From positions 179,958 through 243,957 of the forward strand of contig NZ_JAOQJL010000001.1 of NCBI RefSeq assembly GCF_025566965.1: a stretch of 64,000 bases of DNA, in the 5' to 3' direction. Positions within the stretch are counted from its first letter, which is position 1. Each line of letters begins with the position of its first letter. This DNA comes from Blautia_A ammoniilytica (GTDB taxonomy: Bacteria > Bacillota > Clostridia > Lachnospirales > Lachnospiraceae). The translations under genes and the position numbers were made by a program. Below, piece after piece: positions 42,544 through 50,683 of this stretch. The notes below the pieces were generated by a model. That model did not search any database. It was not told the origin of the DNA and worked only from the letters and a program-made list of their open reading frames with translations.

Positions 42544-43677
42544 ATGAAGAAAAAACTGAGAAACGGATTATTGATATTTTTATTCCTTCTGCTTATTCCG
42601 CAAATGGTGTGGGCCGGGGATATGCAGGTGCATTTTCTGGATGTAGGTCAGGGTCTATCTATATTGGTGCAGTCAGAAGGAGAGAATCTTCTTTATGATG
42701 GAGGTGGCAGGGATGCTTCCAGTTATGTGGTTTCCTATCTGCAAAATCAGGGCGTGCAGCAGTTGGATTATATGATTGCATCACATTATGATGCAGATCA
42801 CATCAGCGGGCTGGTTGGCTGTCTTAGCAGTTTCCCGGTAGAGAACCTGATAGGGCCGGATTATGTGCATGATTCCCAGCTGTATACTTCTTTTATGGGT
42901 AAGGCAAAACAGATGGGATTAAAGATGCAGCATCCATCGGTTGGGGATGTGTATCCTGTTGGCAGTGGGACTTTTACTGTGTTGTCACCGCAAAATGCCA
43001 GTGATCAGGATAGTAATAACAGCTCTGTTGTGATCCGGCTGGATAATGGAGAAGACAGCTTTTTATTCACCGGAGATGCAGAACATGACAGCGAGGAACA
43101 GATGGTATCAGCCGGGCTTGACCTGGAATGCACAGTACTGCAGGTAGGCCATCACGGCTCAGCAAGTTCCACAAGCTGGGATCTTCTTCAGGCAGCAGTG
43201 CCTGAATATGCAGTAGTTAGCTGCGGCAGTGGGAACAGTTACGGACATCCGGATGCAGATACCATGGAAAAACTGCAGTCCATGGGGATCCAGGTATTAC
43301 GTACGGATAAACAGGGAACAGTGACAGCGTACTCCGGAGGAAACGGGATCACCTGGGATGTTTCTCCTTGTGATGATTATACACCTGGGAATCCGGACGA
43401 TACCGGCACAATGGCAGGCGATGCAGGTGTTGCTGCATATACGTACACACAGGGAGCAACCGAAAACAGCCAGAGCACTGATGCAGATACACAGGATCTG
43501 GGGGATGGAAACTCTGATCAGGAAACCGAAGCAGAGCAGCAGGTCTGGATCTCTGCAACTGGAAGCAAGTATCACAGCAGACCAGACTGTGGGAATATGA
43601 ATCCTTCTAAGGCAGTGGAAATGCCGGTGGATCAGGCTGTGGCACAGGGGTATGAGGCCTGCAAAAAATGCTGGTGA
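42544..43677 (+). CDS. Secreted ComEC/Rec2-type metallo-beta-lactamase with C-terminal Cys/His motif
   Basis: Exported metal-dependent hydrolase of the ComEC MBL group without the competence channel. A signal peptide (MKKKLRNGLLIFLFLLLIPQ...VWA/GD) precedes the MBL domain. That domain has VHFLDVGQGLSILVQ, ASHYDADHISGLVG as the metal motif, FLFTGDAEHDSEEQ and VLQVGHHGSASSTS. After an acidic Asp/Thr/Gln-rich linker (about 280-335), the chain ends in an Ada-like metal motif (ATGSKYHSRPDCGNMNPSKA to CKKCW). Relatives may degrade extracellular nucleic acid; the substrate here is unknown. ATG at 42544 is chosen since AAAGGA is too close (1 base) to the ATG at 42532. Confidence 0.83.
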   Translation: MKKKLRNGLLIFLFLLLIPQMVWAGDMQVHFLDVGQGLSILVQSEGENLLYDGGGRDASSYVVSYLQNQGVQQLDYMIASHYDADHISGLVGCLSSFPVENLIGPDYVHDSQLYTSFMGKAKQMGLKMQHPSVGDVYPVGSGTFTVLSPQNASDQDSNNSSVVIRLDNGEDSFLFTGDAEHDSEEQMVSAGLDLECTVLQVGHHGSASSTSWDLLQAAVPEYAVVSCGSGNSYGHPDADTMEKLQSMGIQVLRTDKQGTVTAYSGGNGITWDVSPCDDYTPGNPDDTGTMAGDAGVAAYTYTQGATENSQSTDADTQDLGDGNSDQETEAEQQVWISATGSKYHSRPDCGNMNPSKAVEMPVDQAVAQGYEACKKCW

Positions 43678-43734
43678 CAGCCACCTGGTGTGAGAGCAGA
43701 TAAATCATAGATGAATAGAAAAATCCGTGTAATC

Positions 43735-43764
43735 ATGATTTTGGTGTTTTGACACCAAAATCAT
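43735..43764. terminator. Perfect 13-bp hairpin after the MBL gene
   Basis: ATGATTTTGGTGT (43735-43747) and ACACCAAAATCAT (43752-43764) around TTTG. There is no T run directly after it, so termination is plausible but not sure. Confidence 0.5.
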
Positions 43765-43800
43765 TACAAACATTCTGAGAAAGAAATTCTAAAAAATATC

Positions 43801-43829
43801 TTGACTTCTGAAAAATGATTTGCTATAAT
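43801..43829 (+). promoter_or_regulatory. tRNA-Leu promoter (copy 1)
   Basis: TTGACT at 43801-43806, 17-bp spacer, TATAAT at 43824-43829 with TGC before it (extended -10). Very strong match, as expected for a stable RNA gene. Confidence 0.88.
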
Positions 43830-43835
43830 TCTATC

Positions 43836-43965
43836 TGTTGCGAGGGCGAAAGACAAAAAGCCCATGAAATGCAGCATGCGGAAGTGTCGGAACTGGCAGA
43901 CGAGCAAGACTAAGGATCTTGTGAGCATTGCGCTCGTGTGGGTTCAAGTCCCATCTTCCGCATTA
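43836..43965 (+). repeat. Left arm of a 130-bp inverted repeat (tRNA-Leu plus leader)
   Basis: Matches 46184-46313 on the opposite strand with one visible difference in the 42-bp leader. It contains an entire tRNA-Leu gene and encloses the RelA/SpoT-domain gene. Confidence 0.9.
43878..43962 (+). tRNA. tRNA-Leu (anticodon AAG)
   Basis: An 85-base class II tRNA. The acceptor stem is GCGGAAG/CTTCCGC with A73, the D-arm is GTCGGAACTGGCAGAC, the anticodon stem CAAGA/TCTTG holds loop CTAAGGA (anticodon AAG, for CUU), the long variable arm is TGAGCATTGCGCTCG, and the T-arm is GTGGGTTCAAGTCCCAT. CCA is not encoded. A terminator follows. An identical copy lies on the minus strand at 46187-46271. Confidence 0.97.
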
Positions 43966-43968
43966 AGT

Positions 43969-44002
43969 AAGAAACCTTTTGGATGTAAAGGTTTCTTTTT
44001 TT
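43969..44002 (+). terminator. Terminator of tRNA-Leu copy 1
   Basis: GAAACCTTT and AAAGGTTTC arms with loop TGGATGT, followed by seven T bases. Confidence 0.9.
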
Positions 44003-44061
44003 ATGCATTTATTCTTTTTTTAATGGAGAAAATCTGTTATACTTAATAAGTATGACAAAAA

Positions 44062-46050
44062 TTGGGAAACTTAACAGGGTATACATTAGTATACCTGAAT
44101 AAAAATGGTGGTGTAGAATATTTGAAAGAACAGACAAGAGTAACATTCACAAAGGAGGAACTGGCTGCTAAGGTAAAGGTTCCTGCGATTGTGGAACAGG
44201 ATTTAAAAAGGATCATCAGTGACCGTCTGGAGCAGTGCGGATTGTATTACCGGGTTTTTTCACGTACAAAGACGGCTGCATCCATGGCACATAAATTTGA
44301 ATTAAAGGATTATAGTGCTGAGGATAAGAAGCTGCAGGATCTGGTAGGAGTAAGGATCAACCTTTATTTTGATGATGATGTGGATATCTGCCAGAATATT
44401 GTAGAGAATACTTTTGATGTAGAGGGATGGTCCACATCAGAGCGCAGCGAAGAAGAGTTTAAGCCGACCAAGCTGAACGGGGTATGTAAGCTGCCGGAGT
44501 ATCTTAGATCTGAGATTTCCCCAGAAACGTGGGATATGTGTATTGATGACACATTTGAGATCCAGATCAAAACCATGTTTTTTGAAGGATGGCATGAGAT
44601 TGAGCATGACATGCGTTACAAGGGTGAGGAGCTTTGGCATAATTATAAGGGATTTTCCAGATACTTTAACAGTATTCTGGCTACATTGGAGCTGTGTGAC
44701 AAATCTATGGTCACTTTATTTGAGGATCTGGGACATTCCCTTTATAAGTCAGGCAGATGGAGCGATATGATCAAAAGCCATTTCCGCCTGAAGCTTGGAG
44801 AAGGAACTCTTTATCCGGAGGTTGCCAGCCTTTTAGATGAGGATAAAGACAAACAGGTAGATAATCTGGCAAAGCGAATTTACAAAACCAGTAAACAGAC
44901 TTTGGTGGAACAGCTTTTAAAGCGTCCCAAGAAAACACCTATTAATGTAAATACTATTATTGCATTGTTAAATGACAGCCAGTTTCACGACAGCCGGCTG
45001 ACAGCGATCTTTAAGGAGCGGGACGTATACAATGACGGCCGTGAGGAGATCCCAGGTGAGTCCAGGCATTATGAGATGAAGCCATTGATCCGTTATAATG
45101 TTTTCCAGATGAATACACGGGTGGATGGAAGCCGGATCAAGGATTCTTCTGCCTGTGACGCTGTTTCTATTTTTCAAAAATCGGCAGATATTATTTATCA
45201 GTGGATCGTAGAGAAATATGGCGGCCTGTTTAAGAGCATGCCAAGGGAAACCGTGACCTATCACGCAGATATCCTGGCTTACCATGTGGCTGTGAACTAT
45301 AATCCGGAAGCACTTCGGATGAATATGCATGTGCGCCATATGGATCTGGAGGTTGGCGGACGTATCTGGTATTCAGAAGCCGGTCTGGAAGTGAAAGATG
45401 GACAGGTGCTTCTGAAAGTATGCAACGGATATGCAGATCCGCAAAGAGAGCATTCCGCCCAGGAACCTGGAGTGGTATTCTTCAGTTACCCCGGATATTA
45501 TAAGTCTATTGTAGACGAGGTGGGAATCATCAGCGGGATTTCCTGCTCCAACCGGCGCAGGATTTTAAAGGAGGATCAGTTTTCCATGCTGGCTGCAGCA
45601 CTTAAGGATCCCAAGAGGATGTTTCCAGTAGTGCTGGTTATTTCCAGAAGCACACCGGATGGCATGATGGATGAGGATTGGCTGGGGCAGTTCCGTGTAT
45701 CGGATTTTACAAGAACTGTATGGCGGTATGCCCATGTATTTACCTGCCACGAAAGCACAGGTAAGAAGTTTCTTCATGTTGCAGGAGTTGATCCAAGACA
45801 GATTGAGGATATTCCCAGATTATATATTTTCTGGCCAGGGAAAGAGATTGATGATTATGGACCTGAGGATGTGGAGAACTGCAGCTTTGGCCGTCACCTG
45901 GAGGCAAGGGGAGACGCCCGTACCTATGATATTGTAAGAGGAGGACAGGCATTTTACCATAAGATCGTTACAGATCTGAGGGAATGGAATGTGTCTGCAG
46001 ATATGTGGGAAGGCTTTAAGCTGGAGACCCTTACTGAGATTCCTAAATAA
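44062..46050 (+). CDS. RelA/SpoT-domain protein with long unassigned C-terminus
   Basis: Contains a nucleotidyltransferase domain of the alarmone synthetase type at about residues 55-195. YYRVFSRTKTAASMAHKF is the ATP-site Arg/Lys region, KKLQDLVGVRINLYFDDD holds the Mg2+ Asp, and FEIQIKTMFFEGWHEIEHDM is the conserved Glu strand and helix. The G-loop motif expected between them (NGYRSxH) is replaced by KLNGVCKLPEYL, so ppGpp synthesis is doubtful. The rest, about residues 230-662, matches no domain known to me; it includes FPVVLVISRSTPDGMMDEDW near 523 and IPRLYIFWPGKEID near 585. TTG at 44062 is the earliest start, and no Shine-Dalgarno is evident. The gene sits alone between two inverted tRNA-Leu genes. 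A toxic or phage-defence role is possible but unproven. Confidence 0.72.
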   Translation: MGNLTGYTLVYLNKNGGVEYLKEQTRVTFTKEELAAKVKVPAIVEQDLKRIISDRLEQCGLYYRVFSRTKTAASMAHKFELKDYSAEDKKLQDLVGVRINLYFDDDVDICQNIVENTFDVEGWSTSERSEEEFKPTKLNGVCKLPEYLRSEISPETWDMCIDDTFEIQIKTMFFEGWHEIEHDMRYKGEELWHNYKGFSRYFNSILATLELCDKSMVTLFEDLGHSLYKSGRWSDMIKSHFRLKLGEGTLYPEVASLLDEDKDKQVDNLAKRIYKTSKQTLVEQLLKRPKKTPINVNTIIALLNDSQFHDSRLTAIFKERDVYNDGREEIPGESRHYEMKPLIRYNVFQMNTRVDGSRIKDSSACDAVSIFQKSADIIYQWIVEKYGGLFKSMPRETVTYHADILAYHVAVNYNPEALRMNMHVRHMDLEVGGRIWYSEAGLEVKDGQVLLKVCNGYADPQREHSAQEPGVVFFSYPGYYKSIVDEVGIISGISCSNRRRILKEDQFSMLAAALKDPKRMFPVVLVISRSTPDGMMDEDWLGQFRVSDFTRTVWRYAHVFTCHESTGKKFLHVAGVDPRQIEDIPRLYIFWPGKEIDDYGPEDVENCSFGRHLEARGDARTYDIVRGGQAFYHKIVTDLREWNVSADMWEGFKLETLTEIPK

Positions 46051-46092
46051 AATCCAAAATAAAATCCATAACAAAATCTAAAACAAAATCCC
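46045..46092 (+). repeat. Four 12-bp tandem repeats over the stop codon
   Basis: Units AAATAAAATCCA, AAATAAAATCCA, TAACAAAATCTA and AAACAAAATCCC follow without gaps. The first unit contains the TAA stop (46048-46050) of the RelA/SpoT-domain gene, and the last runs into its terminator. Confidence 0.85.
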
Positions 46093-46135
46093 TGTGGAAC
46101 ACGGTTTTTTAAATTGTTCCACAGGGATTTCTTTT
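46086..46135 (+). terminator. Terminator of the RelA/SpoT-domain gene
   Basis: AAATCCCTGTGGAAC (46086-46100) pairs perfectly over 15 bp with GTTCCACAGGGATTT (46116-46130), followed by CTTTT. Confidence 0.85.
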
Positions 46136-46143
46136 CTTGAAGA

Positions 46144-46175
46144 CAAAAAAAGAAACCTTTCTAATAAAAGGTTTC
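46144..46175 (-). terminator. Terminator of tRNA-Leu copy 2
   Basis: On the minus strand GAAACCTTT (46175-46167) pairs with AAAGGTTTC (46160-46152), followed by seven T bases. It is similar to, but not a copy of, the terminator of copy 1. Confidence 0.9.
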
Positions 46176-46183
46176 GAAAATAC

Positions 46184-46313
46184 TAATGCGGAAGATGGGA
46201 CTTGAACCCACACGAGCGCAATGCTCACAAGATCCTTAGTCTTGCTCGTCTGCCAGTTCCGACACTTCCGCATGCTGCATTTCATGGGCTTTTTGTCTCT
46301 CGCCCTCGCAACA
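46184..46313 (-). repeat. Right arm of the 130-bp inverted repeat
   Basis: Inverted counterpart of 43836-43965, including the whole second tRNA-Leu gene and its leader, with one base difference in the leader (GGGCGAG against GGGCGAA). Confidence 0.9.
46187..46271 (-). tRNA. tRNA-Leu (anticodon AAG), second copy
   Basis: Base-for-base identical to the tRNA at 43878-43962 but on the opposite strand. The two tRNA genes point towards each other. It has its own promoter and terminator; CCA is not encoded. Confidence 0.97.
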
Positions 46314-46319
46314 AAACGT

Positions 46320-46348
46320 AGTATATCAAAAGCCCTATGGAAAGTCAA
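46320..46348 (-). promoter_or_regulatory. tRNA-Leu promoter (copy 2)
   Basis: Minus-strand TTGACT (46348-46343), 17-bp spacer, TATACT (46325-46320). It differs in sequence from the promoter of copy 1. The remaining gap to dgt (46349-46506) is AT-rich with no other feature seen. Confidence 0.85.
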
Positions 46349-46506
46349 CAGCTTTTTTGAAAAAATAAAATAATTTTCAAGATTTTTTTGAAAAAAAGAG
46401 GAATTTGCAATTTTGTGTAGAATATAATTAATAAGAGGTTTGTCTCAGTTGATCCGGCAGAGGGGATGTGCTGCCGGGCACATGGTTGTTCTGTGGAGGA
46501 AATTGG

Positions 46507-47517
46507 ATGAATATCAGAGAGAGCATGGAACAAAGAGAACGGGAGCTTTTAAGCCCTTATGCTGCTCTAAGCGGTGATTCCAGGGGGCGTGGCAGACCGG
46601 AAGAAGAATGTGATGTGCGAACTGTTTATCAAAGAGACAGGGACCGGATCCTGCACTGCAAGGCTTTCCGCAGGATGAAGGACAAGACACAGGTTTTTCT
46701 TGCGCCGCAGGGAGATCACTACAGGAACCGGCTTACCCATACTCTGGAGGTATCGCAGATCGCACGTACCATTGCAAAGGCATTGCGGCTGAATGAGGAT
46801 CTGGTGGAGGCCATTGCCCTGGGTCATGATCTGGGCCATACACCTTTCGGTCATGCAGGAGAGCGCGCACTAAACCAGGTACATCCAGGAGGATTTGAGC
46901 ATTGCAGTCAGAGTCTTCGGGTGGTAGAACTTCTGGAGAAGAATGGGGAAGGACTGAATCTGACCTGGGAGACCAGGGATGGGATCCTAAATCATCGTAC
47001 CAGCGGTCATCCTTCCACACTGGAGGGACAGGTGGTGCGCTTTGCTGATAAGGTCGCCTATATCCATCATGATATGGATGATGCCCAAAGAGCTGGGATT
47101 CTGACAGAGGATGATCTGCCAGTTACACTTAGGATGTTTCTTGGGTATACCACACGTGAGAGGCTGAACACCTTTGTACATGATATTATTGAGAACAGCC
47201 TGGACCGTCCGGCGATCAGTATGTCGCCTCAGGTACAGGAGGCAATGATGGATCTTCGCAGCATCATGTTCCAGGATGTTTACCTGAATCCTGTAGCAAA
47301 GAAAGAAGAATCCAAGGCAATCAAGATGCTTACTGAATTATATCAGTATTATATAGAACATCCGGAAGCTATGTCTGGTGAATACAGGGAGCTGATCAGC
47401 AGGAAGCAGGAGTCTGTGGCTCAGGCTGTATGCGATTATCTTGCAGGGATGACAGACCAGTATTCCATGGAAAAGTTCCGGGAAATATATATTCCGAAAG
47501 CATGGGAAGTATATTAG
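46507..47517 (+). CDS. dgt: dGTP triphosphohydrolase-like HD protein
   Basis: HD-domain dNTP triphosphohydrolase (short Dgt-like type). It is predicted to cleave dGTP or other dNTPs to nucleoside and tripolyphosphate and so control dNTP pools. From ATG at 46507 (GGAGGA 6 bases upstream) it has 336 residues, with RTVYQRDRDRILHCKAFRRM, KTQVFLAPQGDHYRNRLTHT, the HD motif IALGHDLGHTPFGHAGERAL and FADKVAYIHHDMDDA. It lies upstream of dnaG as in many Firmicutes. The stop codon falls within the first bases of the 180-bp repeat, whose insertion may have set the C-terminus. Confidence 0.93.
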   Translation: MNIRESMEQRERELLSPYAALSGDSRGRGRPEEECDVRTVYQRDRDRILHCKAFRRMKDKTQVFLAPQGDHYRNRLTHTLEVSQIARTIAKALRLNEDLVEAIALGHDLGHTPFGHAGERALNQVHPGGFEHCSQSLRVVELLEKNGEGLNLTWETRDGILNHRTSGHPSTLEGQVVRFADKVAYIHHDMDDAQRAGILTEDDLPVTLRMFLGYTTRERLNTFVHDIIENSLDRPAISMSPQVQEAMMDLRSIMFQDVYLNPVAKKEESKAIKMLTELYQYYIEHPEAMSGEYRELISRKQESVAQAVCDYLAGMTDQYSMEKFREIYIPKAWEVY

Positions 47518-47689
47518 CTGGGAGATGACTCCCACCTCTATAGGTGGTGAGAAACAAGCTTGTATCAGTGGTGGGAGTCAATCCCCCAGCTGATATAGCC
47601 TCCGGCAGGATTGCAGAGGTGCGCAGTAGAAGTGAGTCGTGCAATTGCACGACGCGCACCTCGCAGCAAGAATGCCGAGGCATTCTTGA
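47510..47689 (+). repeat. 180-bp structured intergenic repeat, copy 2
   Basis: Same length and orientation as copy 1 at 17451-17630, with about nine base differences and no gaps. In the central palindrome GTCATGC/GCATGAC of copy 1 becomes GTCGTGC/GCACGAC here, a compensatory A-T to G-C change. In the outer stem a C becomes T (TATTAGCTGGG), keeping a G-U pair. It starts within the dgt stop region and ends 18 bp before dnaG. Confidence 0.88.
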
Positions 47690-47707
47690 ATATAGAGGAG
47701 GATGCAC

Positions 47708-49504
47708 ATGCGATATTCTGACGATATTATTGAAGAAGTCAGGATGAAAAATGATATTGTGGATGTGGTTTCACAATATGTGAAACTTACCAGGAAAGGC
47801 AGCTCTTATTTTGGACTGTGTCCATTCCACAATGAGAAAACGCCTTCCTTTTCTGTTACGCCATCCAAGCAGATGTATTACTGCTTTGGTTGTGGTGCAG
47901 GAGGAAACGTATTTAATTTTGTAATGGAATATGAGAATTATTCCTTTGGTGAGGCTCTTTCCCATCTGGCAGACCGGGCGGGGGTACAGCTTCCAAGGAT
48001 CGAATATTCCAGCGAAGCCAGGGAAAAGGCAAAGCAGAGGGAGACTCTTCTTGAGATCAACCGGCAGGCTGCCCAGTATTTTTATTATCAGCTTCGCAGA
48101 GAAAGCGGACAGATCGGTTATCGATATCTTACGGACAGAGGATTAAGTGATGAAACCATCCGGAAATTTGGCCTTGGGTACTCGGACAAGTTCAGCGATG
48201 ACCTTTACAAATTTCTGAAAGGCAAGGGATATGGTGACGATCAGCTGCGGGACAGCGGTCTGTTTAATGTGGATGAGCGTCATGGAATGTATGACAAATT
48301 CTGGAACCGAGTTATTTTCCCAATTATGGATGTGAATAACCGGGTGATTGGTTTTGGTGGCAGGGTCATGGGAGATGGAAAGCCCAAGTACTTGAATTCC
48401 CCGGAGACAAAGATCTTTGACAAAAGCCGTAACCTGTATGGGCTGAATGTGGCTCGTACATCCAGAAAGCCATATCTGATCCTGTGCGAAGGTTATATGG
48501 ATGTGATCTCCATGCATCAGTCAGGCTTTACCAACGCAGTGGCGTCCCTTGGAACCTCGCTTACTTCCGGGCACGCCAGCCTTCTAAAGCGCTACACCCA
48601 GGAGGTGCTGCTTTTGTATGACAGTGATGAGGCAGGAGTGAAGGCAGCATTACGTGCCATTCCCATATTGCGGGAAGCAGGGATCAATTCCAGAGTTGTG
48701 GATCTGAAGCCTCACAAGGATCCGGATGAATTTATCAAGACAGAAGGAGCAGAGGCCTTTCAGCAGAGACTGGATCAGGCAAGAGACAGCTTTATGTTCC
48801 GGGTGAGCGTATCAGAGAAGGAGTTCCCTATGGAGGAGCCGCAGGGACAGAATCGTTTCTTTGAACGGTGTGCACGTCTTCTTCTGGAGTTATCGGATGA
48901 GCTTGAGCGGAATCTTTACATAGAAGCCATTGTCAGGCAGTATCACAGATATGGGATCAGCGTGGAGGATCTCCGCAAAAGAGTAAATACCCTGGCTATG
49001 AAGGGAACGCCTATAGAGCAGCGGCAGCAGCCAAAGACTGTGGAAGCCCGTCAGGCACAGAAGAAGGAATCTGCAGCAGATAAGGCTCAGAAACTGATGC
49101 TGACCTGGCTTGTAACTTATCCGGGGATTTTTGATACAGTTGAGAAATATCTGTCTCCGGGGGATTTTATCGTTCCTTTATATCATGAAGTGGCAGAAAT
49201 GCTTTTTGAACAGCATGCCCAGGGAGATGTGAATCCGGCACGGCTGCTGAACAGCTTTACTGACAGCGAAGAGCAGCGAGAGGTAGCATCACTTTTTAAT
49301 GCAACCATCCATCTGGAAACAATGGAAGAGCAGGAACGGGCATTTAGCGACACTCTGATCCGTATTAAGCAGGAAAGTCTTGCAGAAAAAAATAAAAACT
49401 GGGATCCTACAGACATGGCTGGGTTGCAAGAACTTGTAAAGGCCAAGAAGGAACTGGAGGATCTGGGAAGAAAAAGACAGCAGCTGCATATTTCCTTTGA
49501 ATAA
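47708..49504 (+). CDS. dnaG: DNA primase
   Basis: Makes RNA primers for replication. From ATG at 47708 (GAGGAGG 6 bases upstream; the ATG at 47702 touches it) there are 598 residues. The zinc-binding domain has FGLCPFHNEKTPSFSVTPSK and YYCFGCGAGGNVFNFV. The RNA polymerase core has RVIFPIMDVNNRVIGFGGR and KYLNSPETKIFDKSRNLYG. The TOPRIM motifs are LILCEGYMDVISMHQSGF and LLLYDSDEAGVKAALRA. A C-terminal helicase-interaction domain ends the chain. It forms the classical macromolecular synthesis unit with rpoD 38 bp downstream. Confidence 0.96.
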   Translation: MRYSDDIIEEVRMKNDIVDVVSQYVKLTRKGSSYFGLCPFHNEKTPSFSVTPSKQMYYCFGCGAGGNVFNFVMEYENYSFGEALSHLADRAGVQLPRIEYSSEAREKAKQRETLLEINRQAAQYFYYQLRRESGQIGYRYLTDRGLSDETIRKFGLGYSDKFSDDLYKFLKGKGYGDDQLRDSGLFNVDERHGMYDKFWNRVIFPIMDVNNRVIGFGGRVMGDGKPKYLNSPETKIFDKSRNLYGLNVARTSRKPYLILCEGYMDVISMHQSGFTNAVASLGTSLTSGHASLLKRYTQEVLLLYDSDEAGVKAALRAIPILREAGINSRVVDLKPHKDPDEFIKTEGAEAFQQRLDQARDSFMFRVSVSEKEFPMEEPQGQNRFFERCARLLLELSDELERNLYIEAIVRQYHRYGISVEDLRKRVNTLAMKGTPIEQRQQPKTVEARQAQKKESAADKAQKLMLTWLVTYPGIFDTVEKYLSPGDFIVPLYHEVAEMLFEQHAQGDVNPARLLNSFTDSEEQREVASLFNATIHLETMEEQERAFSDTLIRIKQESLAEKNKNWDPTDMAGLQELVKAKKELEDLGRKRQQLHISFE

Positions 49505-49542
49505 GGATAAAATATAAACACTATATGGAGGTTAAAACACCT

Positions 49543-50670
49543 ATGGAAATGAATATGGGCAAATTCAGTGAGAAACTTGTAGAGCTTCTGGAACTTGCAA
49601 AAAAGAAAAAAAATGTGCTGGAATATCAGGAAATCAGTGACTTTTTCAAAGACCAGCCACTGGATGTGGATCAGATGGAAAAGGTTTTTGATTTTCTGGA
49701 GGCCAGTGGTGTAGATGTTCTCCGTATCACTGGAAACAGCGGAGAAGACATGATCCTTGATGATGATGTGGATATTGACGGCCTGGATGATGAGGAAGAA
49801 GTGGAATTGGACAAGATCGACCTTTCTGTACCTGAAGGGGTAAGCATTGAGGATCCGGTCCGCATGTATCTGAAAGAGATCGGCAAAGTGCCTCTTCTTA
49901 CAGCAGAAGAGGAAATCGAACTGGCAAAAAAAATGGAACAGGGAGATGAAGATGCTAAGAAAAGACTGGCAGAGGCTAACCTGCGTCTTGTGGTCAGTAT
50001 TGCAAAGCGTTATGTAGGTCGGGGAATGCTGTTCCTTGATCTGATCCAGGAGGGAAATCTTGGACTGATCAAGGCAGTTGAGAAATTTGACTACAGAAAA
50101 GGCTATAAGTTCAGTACGTATGCTACCTGGTGGATCCGTCAGGCGATCACCAGAGCCATTGCAGACCAGGCAAGAACTATCCGTATTCCTGTTCACATGG
50201 TAGAGACCATTAACAAGCTGATCCGTGTTTCCAGACAGCTGCTTCAGGAGCTGGGACGGGAACCTACCCCGGAAGAGATTGCAGAAGAGATGGACATGTC
50301 TGTAGAACGAGTGCGTGAGATTCTGAAGATTTCCCAGGAACCGGTATCTTTGGAGACACCAATCGGTGAGGAAGAGGACAGTCATCTGGGTGATTTTATT
50401 CAGGATGATAATGTGCCTGTTCCTGCAGATGCAGCAGCCTTCACCCTTCTTAAGGAGCAGCTGGTAGAAGTTCTGGGAACCCTTACCGAAAGAGAGCAGA
50501 AAGTGCTTAGACTTCGTTTCGGATTGGATGACGGCCGTGCAAGAACATTGGAAGAGGTTGGCAAAGAGTTTAATGTTACCAGAGAGCGTATCCGCCAGAT
50601 CGAGGCAAAGGCCCTTAGAAAGCTTCGCCACCCAAGCCGCAGCCGTAAATTAAAAGATTATTTGGATTGA
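49543..50670 (+). CDS. rpoD: RNA polymerase primary sigma factor (SigA)
   Basis: Housekeeping sigma factor; it explains the TTGACA/TATAAT promoters across the window. From ATG at 49543 it has 375 residues. They comprise region 1.1 (acidic, DDDVDIDGLDDEEEVELD), region 1.2 (DPVRMYLKEIGKVPLLTAEE), region 2 with YVGRGMLFLDLIQEGNLGLI and YKFSTYATWWIRQAITRA, region 3, and region 4.2 with RTLEEVGKEFNVTRERIRQI followed by EAKALRKLRHPSRSRKL. ATG at 49543 is chosen as GGAGG at 49527-49531 lies 11 bases upstream; ATG at 49525 lies before that site and 49549 is also possible. Confidence 0.96.
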   Translation: MEMNMGKFSEKLVELLELAKKKKNVLEYQEISDFFKDQPLDVDQMEKVFDFLEASGVDVLRITGNSGEDMILDDDVDIDGLDDEEEVELDKIDLSVPEGVSIEDPVRMYLKEIGKVPLLTAEEEIELAKKMEQGDEDAKKRLAEANLRLVVSIAKRYVGRGMLFLDLIQEGNLGLIKAVEKFDYRKGYKFSTYATWWIRQAITRAIADQARTIRIPVHMVETINKLIRVSRQLLQELGREPTPEEIAEEMDMSVERVREILKISQEPVSLETPIGEEEDSHLGDFIQDDNVPVPADAAAFTLLKEQLVEVLGTLTEREQKVLRLRFGLDDGRARTLEEVGKEFNVTRERIRQIEAKALRKLRHPSRSRKLKDYLD

Positions 50671-50683
50671 TCAGGAGAAGCGT

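Noticed and set aside
47396..47707. Minus-strand reading frame starting MHPPLYSRMPRHSCC, also present at 17430-17786
   Set aside because: It is simply the translation of the structured 180-bp repeat, occurs at both copies, and has neither a Shine-Dalgarno nor codon use like a gene.
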